DNA from: Runella zeae DSM 19591
GTDB lineage: Bacteria; Bacteroidota; Bacteroidia; Cytophagales; Spirosomataceae
Direction of reading: 5' to 3'
DNA length: 64,000 bases
Assembly (NCBI RefSeq): GCF_000423565.1
Contig: NZ_AUIF01000046.1
Location: 33,251-97,250 of the forward strand
Positions 1 through 9,191 of this stretch are shown here, one piece after another. A model generated the notes under the pieces. The model did no database searches, had not been told where the DNA came from, and was given only the letters and a program-made list of their open reading frames with translations. The translations under genes and the position numbers were made by a program. How positions within the stretch are numbered: the first letter of the stretch is position 1; the number at the start of each line of letters is the position of its first letter.

Positions 1-1
1 T

Positions 2-448
2 TTGTTAAAACATGAACTTCGCTATGAAAAAGCCAATCAATATTTGACTTCTTTGACCCATAAATATCCCAAAAACCCCATTTTTTTGATGAAACAAACA
101 GAGTCTTTATTGCTTTTGGGCAAGTACGAACAAGCGGAGGATTTGTTGGAGCGTTTCAAGAAGTATAATACCCACTTCTTCCCGATTGCTTGGCATACTT
201 TTGAGGGACTCTTGCAAGAAAAACACCTTAAAAACGATGCGGAAGCTACTAAATCTTATATGGCAGCTCTTCGGCAACCTTTTGATAGTGAATATACAAA
301 AGAGTATCATGCTTTTTCGTATATAGGGCTTGGACGCATAGCAGCTCGCTCCGGCGATCGCCGTAAAGCAATTGCCTATTATAAAAAAGCAGAAGAACTA
401 GCCGAGTACAAAGGGCTGATGAAAGAAATAAAAACGTATTTGAAATAA
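2..448 (+). CDS. TPR-repeat protein, C-terminal part (cut by window edge)
   Basis: The reading frame is open to the left edge, so the TTG at position 2 is not the start; only the last 148 codons are visible. The sequence consists of paired amphipathic helices of tetratricopeptide type, for example 'GKYEQAEDLLERFKKY' and 'GDRRKAIAYYKKAEEL', with the usual small and aromatic TPR positions. TPR repeats are protein-binding scaffolds, and no catalytic domain is seen in this fragment. It converges on the gluconokinase gene with only 5 bases between the two stop codons. The function and full length cannot be judged from here. Confidence 0.7.
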   Translation: MLKHELRYEKANQYLTSLTHKYPKNPIFLMKQTESLLLLGKYEQAEDLLERFKKYNTHFFPIAWHTFEGLLQEKHLKNDAEATKSYMAALRQPFDSEYTKEYHAFSYIGLGRIAARSGDRRKAIAYYKKAEELAEYKGLMKEIKTYLK

Positions 449-453
449 AAGGC

Positions 454-1971
454 TTAGGGAGTTTGAAGAGCTACCAAAGCGTCAAAATCCTCGCTCAGTT
501 TATAACTCAATCTTTCAAAAATCTCCGCAAAGCGACCATAACGTTCATGGTGCGTAAGATTAGGCTGGTAGGTTTCGACCGACCGAATGGTACGGGCGGC
601 ATCTTCCAAGTCTTTAAAAATGCCCAAATGAGTCAATCCCAGCAGTGCTGCGCCTGCACTTGCACTATCATGTTTATCGTTGATATACACCGTTTTTCCG
701 AATACATCCGAAAGCACCTGCGCAAACAAGGGTAAAGTGGCATATGCTCCGTTTATATAAAGATTTTGGATAGAACGATACTGCTGTAGAAGTTTTCCGA
801 TACTGTATATCTCATATACAATACCTTCTACGGTCGCACGGATAAAATGACGCCGTTCGTGGGTAATATTGGCTCCAATGTAAGCGCCGCGCGCATTGGC
901 GTTCCAGAGAGGCGCACGTTCTCCGAGCAAATAAGGCAAGAACAAAAGGCCTCCCGCGCCGGCTGGTACTCGCTCGGCTTCCATTAAGAGTTGCTTAATG
1001 GTGTAGTCCATATCTAGGTGGATTCCCGATGTACCAAACTGCTGTACAAACCACTCAAATACCACACCGCCATTGTTGGTAGGGCCTCCCGAAATGTACT
1101 TTCCTTTGGTAAGTAAATAATTAAAGAAGCGCTGTTGAGAATCTTGGATTACTTGGTTTCCTGCTACCCGCATCGCTCCACTTGAGCCGATGGTGATGGT
1201 AGCGTCGCCTTCCGTCACTACGCCAGCTCCTAGGGTAGCTAAGCAGCCGTCACTTGCGCCCACAATTACCTTTGTAGCACTTGTGAGCCGAAAAAGCCTG
1301 ACATATTCTTTTTTGAGTTTTAGTTCGCCAAAATCAATAGGAACTAGCTCAGAAAGTTGCTGAGGTTTGATACCTGCAAAATCAAGGGCTAGTTTTTCCC
1401 ACGTAAGCGTATGAATATTAAACAAACCCGTCGAAGAAGCGATACTATGATCAATCACAAGTTGGCCAGTAAGTTGATAAATGACGTATTCCTTGATAGA
1501 AATAAATTTATAAACTTTCTCAAACCAAGTGGGGGGGGTATGATTGTGAAACCAGCATATTTTGGCTAGAGGCGACATAGGATGTAAAGGCGTCCCCGTA
1601 GCTTCATAGATAAGTTTTCCTTCAGGAGCTTGCTTGAGGGCATTGGCTTCGTTGCGCCCGCGATTGTCGGCCCAAATAACGGCATTTCGGAGCGGGACTC
1701 CCTGCTTGTCGATAGGGAGTACACTGTGCATAGAAGCCCCAAATACCAGGGCTGAAGGGTGGTATTTTTTTCCTAATTCATCATTGAGTAAACTTTTGAG
1801 AGCATACAATACAGTCAAGAAAATCTGCTCAGAGTCTTGTTCGCTATAATCGGGCTGTGGATGAAAAGTCGGATAAGTGCCTTGGCGCCATCCGATAAGA
1901 TTGGCTGACATGTCAAAGGCCGAAGCTTTGACTTTGGTAGTACCGATGTCGAGGGTTACAATGCAATCCAT
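454..1971 (-). CDS. gntK: FGGY-family carbohydrate kinase, probable gluconokinase
   Basis: The 505-aa product has the length and two-domain layout of FGGY sugar kinases, cytoplasmic enzymes that phosphorylate sugars or sugar acids with ATP. Visible are the N-terminal phosphate loop 'LDIGTTKVKASAFD' (residues 7-20), the substrate loop 'VIWADNRG' with D102, the catalytic-base region 'VGASDGCLATLGAG' with D241, and the second phosphate loop 'ITIGSSGAMR' (259-268). The FGGY family also contains xylulo- and glycerol kinases. Gluconate is chosen because a 6-phosphogluconate dehydrogenase gene lies in the same cluster, so the kinase product would be the dehydrogenase substrate. Eight Gs at 1531-1538 do not break the frame. 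It is transcribed with, and 91 bp after, the AraC regulator gene. Confidence 0.85.
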   Translation of the reverse strand: MDCIVTLDIGTTKVKASAFDMSANLIGWRQGTYPTFHPQPDYSEQDSEQIFLTVLYALKSLLNDELGKKYHPSALVFGASMHSVLPIDKQGVPLRNAVIWADNRGRNEANALKQAPEGKLIYEATGTPLHPMSPLAKICWFHNHTPPTWFEKVYKFISIKEYVIYQLTGQLVIDHSIASSTGLFNIHTLTWEKLALDFAGIKPQQLSELVPIDFGELKLKKEYVRLFRLTSATKVIVGASDGCLATLGAGVVTEGDATITIGSSGAMRVAGNQVIQDSQQRFFNYLLTKGKYISGGPTNNGGVVFEWFVQQFGTSGIHLDMDYTIKQLLMEAERVPAGAGGLLFLPYLLGERAPLWNANARGAYIGANITHERRHFIRATVEGIVYEIYSIGKLLQQYRSIQNLYINGAYATLPLFAQVLSDVFGKTVYINDKHDSASAGAALLGLTHLGIFKDLEDAARTIRSVETYQPNLTHHERYGRFAEIFERLSYKLSEDFDALVALQTP

Positions 1972-2062
1972 TCGTTGAATGAGTGACCGGGTCGCCGGTT
2001 CGAAAACATAATAAGTAATTTTAACGTATATTCTACCTTAGGTCTATTATTTCCGTATTCTT

Positions 2063-2938
2063 TTACTCTTGGCCGCGTTTCCTAAATTGCCCTGGCGTAT
2101 AGCCGGTCAGTTTTTTAAAGGTAGTAGAAAAATGTTGGGAAGAGTAAAAACCCGTATCAAGGGCAATGTCGGTAAGACTTTTTTGACTTTGCCGAAGCTG
2201 CTTCATTGCTTCAGCGATTCGGATATTGATTAAGTAATTAAGAGGCGAAAAACCCGAGAAAGCTTTTACTTTTTCAGTAAAAGCCGTACTTCCTAATCCT
2301 ACCACGGCGGCCATTTCCTCTACTGTCCAGGGGTGGTCGAGGCTATCGCGGAGCATTTGTTCGAGCTGTGCAAAAGCTTGTGGGAAATCTCGACGCTGGT
2401 TTTGTTGCTGACTTAGCTGACGAACGATAGTCACGATAAGCTCGTCAATCAATTGATTGACACGTACTTGATACGCAAATTCTGTTTGTTTGATTTCGTT
2501 TTCAATACGTTGAAGCAATTCGTAGGGTTGTTTGAGATTGTTGAGTACTACGGGCGAATGAGATACCAACAATCTCCCCAAGAGTTTTTGGTCGTTGTCG
2601 TTGATAGCCGACCACTTTCCCAATGCCAGCTCTTTATGAAGCTCAAAACTTTCGGGCTGAAGCGTAATCCAAGCAAGGCTACCAATCTCCAAAGTACCCG
2701 AAGGACTACCGAGCGATTGGCCGGGGCACAATACCACCACATCGTTTGGGTATAAAAAATGGAGTTTGTTTTCGATAATCCATTCAAACTTCCCCTCCAA
2801 CACGCATAAGACCTTGATTCCGGATTGAATCCTAACAGGCCATTCAAGAAGCTTCACAATAGGATTTTTGAGACGTATCAATTCCTTGATGTGCGTGAAT
2901 TCGGCCAAAGACGTAAGCTGTTGCACAAAAGGACTCAT
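2063..2938 (-). CDS. AraC-family transcriptional regulator of the gluconate-type locus
   Basis: The 291-aa protein has a cupin-like N-terminal half (about residues 20-150, including 'GSLAWITLQPESFELHKELALG') and a C-terminal AraC DNA-binding domain (about 190-288) with two helix-turn-helix units. The second unit carries the family signature 'IALDTGFYSSQHFSTTFKKLTGYTPGQFRK'. AraC proteins usually bind a small sugar-like ligand and control adjacent transport and catabolic genes. The gene lies between the kinase and the divergent susC gene, so control of both directions is likely. The ATG at 2938 is the first in frame. The ligand is inferred from neighbours only. Confidence 0.85.
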   Translation of the reverse strand: MSPFVQQLTSLAEFTHIKELIRLKNPIVKLLEWPVRIQSGIKVLCVLEGKFEWIIENKLHFLYPNDVVVLCPGQSLGSPSGTLEIGSLAWITLQPESFELHKELALGKWSAINDNDQKLLGRLLVSHSPVVLNNLKQPYELLQRIENEIKQTEFAYQVRVNQLIDELIVTIVRQLSQQQNQRRDFPQAFAQLEQMLRDSLDHPWTVEEMAAVVGLGSTAFTEKVKAFSGFSPLNYLINIRIAEAMKQLRQSQKSLTDIALDTGFYSSQHFSTTFKKLTGYTPGQFRKRGQE

Positions 2939-2993
2939 GGAAGGTAAAGTAGGTTATTAAATTTTTTTAAGAAAATATAAAAATATTGCAAAA

Positions 2994-3016
2994 TTCTACA
3001 TCGTCTATTCGTAGAA
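2994..3016. promoter_or_regulatory. Candidate operator dyad between araC-type gene and susC
   Basis: TTCTAC and its exact complement GTAGAA are separated by 11 bases in the 161-bp AT-rich gap between the divergent AraC gene and the susC start. The position and spacing of about two helical turns suit a regulator binding site. No second copy was found in the window, so the assignment is weak. Confidence 0.3.
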
Positions 3017-3099
3017 GTTTTTAGAACAATATTGTGTTTTTTTTGCACTTGTTAAAACCCAATTATCTTATCATCCTTATCATAACTAATCATTTAAAG

Positions 3100-6000
3100 A
3101 TGAAAAAACGTTTATTCTTGCCAAGAGCTACCCTACTCATGATGGTCTTTTTGGCAATTCAAAGCACTCTTTGGGCGCAGAGCCGCATCAGCGGAACTGT
3201 CACCAATGATAATGACAAGTCGGCTTTAGCAGGTGTCTCCGTAGTTGTAAAAGGAACTAACACGGGTACATCTACCGACGGAACTGGAAACTACTCTATC
3301 AATGCCCCTTCTGGATCCACATTGGTTTTTAGTTTTATAGGATATGGCACCAAGGAAGTGGCCGTCGGAAATCAGACTCGTATCGACATTGCTTTGGCCG
3401 AAACAAGCGAAGCCTTGCAGGAAGTAGTAGTAACGGCGCTAGGGATTAAAAAAGAATCTAAAAAGCTTGGATACGCTACCACTACTATCAATGCCGACGC
3501 TCTTACCGAAAACCGTACCCCCAATTTTATGAATACTTTGCAAGGAAAAATAGCAGGGGTCAATATTTCTGGTTTGGGAACAGGGCCGGCTGGTACTTCT
3601 AAAATCAGGATTCGGGGACAGTCTTCTATTTCGGGGCAAAACAATCCACTCATTGTAATCAATGGGGTGCCTATCGATAATACAAACTTCGGAACCAACC
3701 CCAACAACGCTGGCGCTGATAACTCAATCGCGGTGAGAGGTGGAGGAAATACGTCAGACGGGGGAGATGGTCTTTCAAGTATCAATCCTGATGACATTGA
3801 GAGTATGACAGTCTTGAAGGGCGCTACAGCGGCGGCTTTGTATGGTTCACGTGCCAAAGACGGGGTATTGATGATCACGACCAAGACCAAAGGTACAGGC
3901 CGTGGGATTGGAGTGACTTTCAACAGTAACTATACCAACGAGACTCCTTTGGATTTTACTGATTTTCAATATGAATATGGTCAAGGTGAAAACGGCGTCA
4001 GACCTACAACCGCCAATCCTACTTCTGGCCAATGGTCATTTGGAGAGAAGTTTCAGCCAGGCATGACCCAAGTATTATTTGACGGTGTTACGGTGCCGTA
4101 TGAGCCTGTTTATAATCGTATTCGTAAGTTTTTTAGAAATGGCTCCAATTTTACCAACACCGTAAGTTTGTCATCTGCTAGTGACAAAGGGGGCTTCAAT
4201 CTGTCGTTTTCTAATTTGGACAGTAAGGGTATTGTTTCAAACAATAGCTTCAATCGCAAAACTATCAACTTAGGTTTTGCCTATGATTTATCTAAAAAAT
4301 TGAGCTTTTCGGGCAATGTCAACTACTCTAATGAGTATAACAAAAACCCACCAAACATCGCCAACCAAGACAACTCTATCCCTACCGCTATCTACAACAT
4401 GGCCAACTCTATGCCGTTGGATTTGCTAGATGCTAAGAAATACGATGCGGCTGGAAATGAGTTTGTTTATTCAAGATTTAGAAACCGTACCAATCCTTAT
4501 TGGGTATTGGCGGAGCAGTTTCAGAATATTCGCCGCGACCGTATCTTTGGTAACATTTCGGTCAAATACAATCTCTTACCTTGGTTGTTTGTGCAAGCTA
4601 GGGTGGGGCAAGACTACTGGTCTCGTGACCAAGATTTCAACAACTTCCCTACCGGCCACGCTTCTTTGGCGGCGGCACCTGCCGGTTTTGTCAACGGAAC
4701 TTATACCCAAGAATCGCGCAGATTTAGAGAAACCAACGCCGACATCTTGATTTCAGGAACGCAAAAATTCGGTGATTTTGGTTTAGATTTCAATATCGGG
4801 GGCAATCAAATGTACCGCCGTTCGGATTTAAACAGTGTATTGGTACAAGACTTTGTGGTAAGAGGACTTTATACGGTCATGAATGGCCGGGTTAAAGATC
4901 CTATCTATGGTTTGTCAGAAAGAGCCGTAAACTCAGTGTATGGTTCGGCAGAGTTTTCGTATAAAAACTTCTTGTTTTTGAATGCCACTGCTCGTAATGA
5001 CTGGTTTTCGACGCTCTCTCCTGAAAACAGAAGCATTCTATATCCTTCAGTATCGGGAAGTTTTGTGTTTTCGCAAGCATTTGATGCCATGCCTAGTTGG
5101 TTGAGCTTTGGTAAAATCCGTGCCGCTTATGCGCAAGTAGGTAGTGATACTGACGTTTCTCCTTATTCCAACAACTTGTTTTATGGTATCAATGCCAACC
5201 TTTTTGGCGGACAGCCCGTGGGTGGTTCGCAAGGAACAACGGTACCAAACGCTGGTTTGCGACCTATGCGTACCGAAGAAACAGAGCTGGGCTTGGAGTT
5301 GAAATTGTTTAACAACAGAGTATCACTTGATGCAGCAGTGTATAACAAAATCACGACTGACCAAATCGTTTCGGCCCAAATCTCCGACGCGTCGGGCTTT
5401 GTAACTACGCTGATCAACAGTGGTAAAAGCCAAAACCGTGGTTTTGAAATGTTACTGAATTTGGTGCCTGTCAAATCGACGGATTTTCAGTGGGATTTGA
5501 CGTTCAATGCTTCTTATAACAAAACCAAAGTAATCAGTTTGATTACTGATACTCCTGGTGAAAGAATCACCGTCGGAACTCACGTGTTCAATGGTGAGCT
5601 ACGCCAAGTAGTAGGCCAAGAAATGGGACAAATCTACGGATTTGGCTATCGCAGAGATGCACAAGGACGTAAAATCTACGGCGGTAACGGGATTCCACTA
5701 CGTACTACCGACCTGATTTCTTTTGGCAGTGCTCTTCCTAAATGGATAGGTGGTATCAACAATGCATTTAATTATAAAGGCGCGAATCTATCGTTCTTGA
5801 TTGATTTCAAACTAGGTAATAAAATGCTTTCAGGAACTAACTTCAACCTCGTACGTCATGGCCTTCATAAAATGACTTTACCGGGTCGCGACGCGGGCGG
5901 AATTGTAGGAGAAGGTGTAAACGAGCGTGGTGAGCCTAATACCGTGAAAGCCAATGTGCAACCTTACTGGGAAGTAGTACGCTCATTGGCCTTGGTGGAG

Positions 6001-6261
6001 CCCGTGATTTATGACGGAGGTTATTGGAAACTTCGTCAGATTACGGCAGGTTATGATTTTGGCAGATTCTTACCAGCTAAGTCGCCCGTTAAAGGTTTGA
6101 AATTGAGCTTTGTCGCCAACAATGTTTTGATGCTGAAAAAATGGGTTGACAACATTGACCCCGAGTCTTTTGGGTACTCTTCTGACAACCTCGTAGGGAT
6201 GGAATCTACTGGTTTGCCTACCACTCGTAGTATGGGCTTTAACTTGAATGTCAAATTTTAG
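3100..6261 (+). CDS. SusC/RagA-type TonB-dependent outer-membrane transporter
   Basis: The start is set at ATG 3100 (1053 aa) because a signal peptide begins there ('MKKRLFLPRATLLMMVFLAI', cleavage after about A26); the frame stays open upstream to 3034 without a better start. Order of domains: signal peptide, carboxypeptidase-regulatory-like beta-sandwich (about 29-105), TonB-box region 'LQEVVVTALGIKKESK', plug domain with 'LQGKIAGVNI' and 'IRIRGQSSI' (about 115-235), then the 22-strand barrel ending in an aromatic-rich tail. SusC proteins import oligomers or other large ligands across the outer membrane with TonB energy, working with a SusD lid. The susD gene follows after 55 bp. The ligand is probably gluconate or a gluconate-containing compound, judged from the cluster alone. 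Confidence 0.93.
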   Translation: MKKRLFLPRATLLMMVFLAIQSTLWAQSRISGTVTNDNDKSALAGVSVVVKGTNTGTSTDGTGNYSINAPSGSTLVFSFIGYGTKEVAVGNQTRIDIALAETSEALQEVVVTALGIKKESKKLGYATTTINADALTENRTPNFMNTLQGKIAGVNISGLGTGPAGTSKIRIRGQSSISGQNNPLIVINGVPIDNTNFGTNPNNAGADNSIAVRGGGNTSDGGDGLSSINPDDIESMTVLKGATAAALYGSRAKDGVLMITTKTKGTGRGIGVTFNSNYTNETPLDFTDFQYEYGQGENGVRPTTANPTSGQWSFGEKFQPGMTQVLFDGVTVPYEPVYNRIRKFFRNGSNFTNTVSLSSASDKGGFNLSFSNLDSKGIVSNNSFNRKTINLGFAYDLSKKLSFSGNVNYSNEYNKNPPNIANQDNSIPTAIYNMANSMPLDLLDAKKYDAAGNEFVYSRFRNRTNPYWVLAEQFQNIRRDRIFGNISVKYNLLPWLFVQARVGQDYWSRDQDFNNFPTGHASLAAAPAGFVNGTYTQESRRFRETNADILISGTQKFGDFGLDFNIGGNQMYRRSDLNSVLVQDFVVRGLYTVMNGRVKDPIYGLSERAVNSVYGSAEFSYKNFLFLNATARNDWFSTLSPENRSILYPSVSGSFVFSQAFDAMPSWLSFGKIRAAYAQVGSDTDVSPYSNNLFYGINANLFGGQPVGGSQGTTVPNAGLRPMRTEETELGLELKLFNNRVSLDAAVYNKITTDQIVSAQISDASGFVTTLINSGKSQNRGFEMLLNLVPVKSTDFQWDLTFNASYNKTKVISLITDTPGERITVGTHVFNGELRQVVGQEMGQIYGFGYRRDAQGRKIYGGNGIPLRTTDLISFGSALPKWIGGINNAFNYKGANLSFLIDFKLGNKMLSGTNFNLVRHGLHKMTLPGRDAGGIVGEGVNERGEPNTVKANVQPYWEVVRSLALVEPVIYDGGYWKLRQITAGYDFGRFLPAKSPVKGLKLSFVANNVLMLKKWVDNIDPESFGYSSDNLVGMESTGLPTTRSMGFNLNVKF

Positions 6262-6316
6262 CGAATGAAAAAGAAACGAATGGTAAATGACTGACATTCT
6301 TAACAAGAAAAAACAC

Positions 6317-7837
6317 ATGAAAAAAATTCTTAAATATACATTAGTGGTCACGGCAATGCTCGGAATGGCGAGCTGTGACAAAGGGTTTGACGAGCTAAAT
6401 GTCAACAAAACCGCAGCGACGGCAGTTGATCCAGCCTTTATTCTCAACAATGCCCTTATCAATGCTTCTTTTCCGGCGGGTATTGTGCAGTACGAAATGG
6501 GGGTTGTTCAGCAGATGGTATCCCCAAACTCGGGGGTTTTGTTGGGGGCCAATTTCAACCAAGACAACCGCGATGCTACTCAGCAAACTTGGCAACGCTA
6601 TTATCGTAACGTAGTTAGAAATACCGCCGATGCTATTTTATTGGCCAAAGCTAATCCTGCGCGTACCAATTTGTTGAGCATGGCACGTATCACCCAAGCT
6701 TATGCTTTTATGGTACTAACAGATACCTACGGAGATGTTCCGTATTTGCAAGCGGGTAAAGGTTTTACGGACCAAATCGTACTTCCCAAATACGATACGC
6801 AGCAGGCTATCTACACAGATATTATCAAAGAACTCACCGAAGCATCGGCGGTATTGGACGCCTCCAAGACGATTGAAACCGCCGATGTACTTTATGCAGG
6901 TGACGTTGCTAAGTGGAAAAGACTGGGCTATTCGCTCTTGCTCAGAGCAGGGATGCGATTGAGTAAAGTAGATGCAGCGCAAGCTCAGTCTATTGTCCAA
7001 AGAGCGGTACAGGGTGGAGTGATGGCTTCTAATGCCGACAATGCCTCTATCAAACATGACCCTAACTATGTAAATGGACCCGGGCAGATGTTGAACTCAA
7101 CCGAGGCAAACAACTTCTATTTAGCGGCACCTTTTGTGGATTATTTGAAGAAAACCAATGATCCCCGTCTTACAGCTATAGCGCTACGCTATGTAGGAGC
7201 GGCTTCTGGCTCAGAGCAAGTGGCTGCGCGCGGCTCCAAAGATCCTGCGCTACAAATTGGAATGCCTTTTGGGTACGACAACAACTCTATCGCTCCCGTA
7301 GCGGCAGCGGCTAAGTTGGCAAGTTTTTACGATTATTCTCAGTTGGACCGTACTCGTATGGGAAAAAATACCGCGCCTATGTTTTTGGTAACTTACGCCC
7401 AAACCCAACTTTTGCTAGCAGAAGCTGCTCAAAGAGGCTGGACTACTGGTGCAGTGGCCGATTTTTATAACAGAGGCGTAAGAGCTCACATGGAGCAGCT
7501 TGCTTCGTATGACGTAAACTCTACCGTGCCTACGGCTGCTATTGATACCTACCTTGCCGCAAATCCGTTGGTGGCTGCTACGGCTTTGGAGCAAATCAAT
7601 ACTCAATATTGGATTGCTTCTTTCTTGAATGGCCCTGAAGCTTTTGCTAATTTTAGAAGAACAGGTTTCCCTAAGCTGACTCCTAATCCCTTTCCAGGCA
7701 AAGGAATCAAGGGCGATTTCATTCGCCGCTTGACTTATCCTAACTCTGAGATTTCGGTCAACAGCACGAATGTAAAAGAAGCAATCAGTCGCCAAGGGGC
7801 TGATGATTTGGATACTAAAGTCTGGTGGGATAAGTAA
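6317..7837 (+). CDS. SusD/RagB-family outer-membrane lipoprotein (SusD-like_2 type)
   Basis: The start chosen is ATG 6317 (506 aa), where a lipoprotein signal 'LKYTLVVTAMLGMASC' begins; the longer frame from 6287 would bury it. Cys20 is the expected lipidated residue. The body is helical with TPR-like pairs, and the N-terminal 'FDELNVNKTAATAVDPAFILNN' is typical of the SusD-like subgroup with this opening. SusD proteins sit on the cell surface as a hinged lid on the SusC barrel and bind the ligand. It lies directly after susC and must be its partner. The substrate cannot be read from sequence. Confidence 0.9.
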   Translation: MKKILKYTLVVTAMLGMASCDKGFDELNVNKTAATAVDPAFILNNALINASFPAGIVQYEMGVVQQMVSPNSGVLLGANFNQDNRDATQQTWQRYYRNVVRNTADAILLAKANPARTNLLSMARITQAYAFMVLTDTYGDVPYLQAGKGFTDQIVLPKYDTQQAIYTDIIKELTEASAVLDASKTIETADVLYAGDVAKWKRLGYSLLLRAGMRLSKVDAAQAQSIVQRAVQGGVMASNADNASIKHDPNYVNGPGQMLNSTEANNFYLAAPFVDYLKKTNDPRLTAIALRYVGAASGSEQVAARGSKDPALQIGMPFGYDNNSIAPVAAAAKLASFYDYSQLDRTRMGKNTAPMFLVTYAQTQLLLAEAAQRGWTTGAVADFYNRGVRAHMEQLASYDVNSTVPTAAIDTYLAANPLVAATALEQINTQYWIASFLNGPEAFANFRRTGFPKLTPNPFPGKGIKGDFIRRLTYPNSEISVNSTNVKEAISRQGADDLDTKVWWDK

Positions 7838-7856
7838 ATTTAGCTAGGAGTCAAAA

Positions 7857-7905
7857 GTATTGAGTATTGAACGTTACCTTTGTGTAAACATTCAGTACTC
7901 AATAT
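7857..7905 (+). repeat. Inverted repeat (hairpin) between susD and gnd
   Basis: The arms 7857-7874 and 7888-7905 are complementary over about 18 positions with two G-U pairs and one mismatch, around a 13-base loop. No T-tract follows, so it is not a standard intrinsic terminator. It may act as an mRNA-stability or processing element that sets different amounts of SusCD and the dehydrogenase. Confidence 0.5.
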
Positions 7906-7929
7906 CAAACACCAACCATACACACTAAA

Positions 7930-8832
7930 ATGCAAATTGGATTCGTAGGCCTTGGTAAAATGGGCTACAATTTGGCACTTAACCTACATCGCCACGGTTA
8001 TGAAGTAGTAGCATATGATGTTGCTACCGACAATATCAAAAATATTTCGCTCGAAGGCGTGTCTCCTGCTTATAGTTTGGAGGAGTTGTGTCAGCAGCTA
8101 GAAGGTCGAAAGGTCGTTTGGCTTATGGTACCCGCTGGCAAGCCCGTGGATGATTGTATAGAAGCTCTAATCCCTCATATGGAGCAGCATGATATTATCA
8201 TTGATGGTGGAAACTCTAACTTCAACGATTCGGTGCGTCGTAGCAAATACCTCAAGTCTAAAGGCATTGACTATCTCGATTGCGGCACGAGCGGTGGCGT
8301 AGAAGGAGCGCTGTATGGAGCTTGTACGATGATTGGGGGTGAGGCAGAAGCATTTAACTACTGTGAGTCAGTATTTCGCGATATTTCGGTCGAAAACGGA
8401 TATTTGTATGCTGGTGGGCCAGGTAGCGGGCATTTTGTAAAAATGGTACACAATGGCATAGAGTATGGCATGATGCAAGCCATCGCAGAAGGCTTCGAAG
8501 TAATGGAGAAGTCCTCTTACGGGCTTGATTTACAGCAAGTAGCGCGGGTGTTTAATCATGGGTCGGTTGTAAGGAGCTGGTTGATGGAACTAACCGAAAG
8601 TGCCTTTTCTAAAGACCCTAAACTAGAAGCGATTAAAGGCGTAATGCATTCGTCAGGCGAAGGCAAATGGACCCTCGAAACAGCCCTTGACATGGGCATT
8701 CCTACCCCTGTCATTGCCCTATCATTATTGATGCGTTATCGTTCTCAACAAGATGACACTTTTACGGGAAAAGTAGTGGCAGCTTTAAGAAATGAATTTG
8801 GAGGGCATGCGGTAGAGAAAGCGGTCTCCTAA
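7930..8832 (+). CDS. gnd: 6-phosphogluconate dehydrogenase (decarboxylating), short NAD-type
   Basis: The enzyme oxidises and decarboxylates 6-phosphogluconate to ribulose 5-phosphate in the cytoplasm. The 300-aa length matches the short GntZ-like form rather than the 470-aa NADP enzyme. Seen: the Rossmann motif 'GFVGLGKMG' (4-12), D30 at the end of strand 2 (an acidic residue there favours NAD over NADP), substrate motif 'GTSGGVEGALYG' (119-130), and catalytic-region 'GHFVKMVHNGIEYG' with K171 and N175. It lies 92 bp after susD and ends at a strong terminator, so it is probably the last gene of the susCD transcript. With the gluconokinase it would turn gluconate into ribulose 5-phosphate. 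Confidence 0.9.
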   Translation: MQIGFVGLGKMGYNLALNLHRHGYEVVAYDVATDNIKNISLEGVSPAYSLEELCQQLEGRKVVWLMVPAGKPVDDCIEALIPHMEQHDIIIDGGNSNFNDSVRRSKYLKSKGIDYLDCGTSGGVEGALYGACTMIGGEAEAFNYCESVFRDISVENGYLYAGGPGSGHFVKMVHNGIEYGMMQAIAEGFEVMEKSSYGLDLQQVARVFNHGSVVRSWLMELTESAFSKDPKLEAIKGVMHSSGEGKWTLETALDMGIPTPVIALSLLMRYRSQQDDTFTGKVVAALRNEFGGHAVEKAVS

Positions 8833-8854
8833 ATTGGTATACTATAGGTGTTGA

Positions 8855-8887
8855 AAACCCACAAATTTGTTTGTGGGTTTTTTTATT
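8855..8887 (+). terminator. Intrinsic terminator after gnd
   Basis: An 11-bp perfect stem, AAACCCACAAA (8855-8865) with TTTGTGGGTTT (8870-8880), has a 4-base loop and runs into a T-rich tract. It lies 23 bp after the gnd stop and closes the susC-susD-gnd unit. Confidence 0.85.
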
Positions 8888-9045
8888 TGTAAATGCCTGA
8901 AAAAAAATAATTATTTTGAAGAAACCAAAAACTCAAATAAGTACTAAATTAGAAGGACAATAATACCATTTTTTTTGCTGCTTAAATGAGGCTAAATAAT
9001 TGATATTCAGGTGATTGTTTCCTGAAAAATCAAAACTTTGAATAA

Positions 9046-9074
9046 TTTGACTCTTTGAATAGTGTATAATTTTT
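9046..9074 (+). promoter_or_regulatory. Possible Bacteroidota-type promoter for the cold-shock gene
   Basis: TTTG at 9046-9049 and TAATTTTT at 9067-9074 are 17 bases apart, close to the -33 TTTG / -7 TAnnTTTG pattern of Bacteroidota; the last base of the -7 box deviates. Transcription from about 9081 would leave a leader of about 110 nt, in line with the long leaders of cold-shock mRNAs. The rest of the 359-bp gap 8833-9191 is AT-rich and shows nothing else beyond the gnd terminator. Confidence 0.35.
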
Positions 9075-9191
9075 ACGATTATGCAGAATCAGAGTTTAAA
9101 GAAAAATTTATGAAATAGAATCATTTTTAAGTAATAAGTCGTAATTTTACCGAGGCTAGTTGCCATTTTTTATCAATATTTTATTTTTTCA

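Noticed and set aside
1531..1538. Frameshift in gluconokinase at a run of eight Gs
   Set aside because: The frame is intact on both sides with family motifs in register.
3372..3923. 183-codon minus-strand frame inside susC
   Set aside because: Shadow of the SusC gene; composition is non-biological (Pro/Ser-rich) and there is no start context.
7857..7905. Intrinsic terminator between susD and gnd
   Set aside because: No T-tract after the hairpin on the sense strand; kept as an inverted repeat instead.
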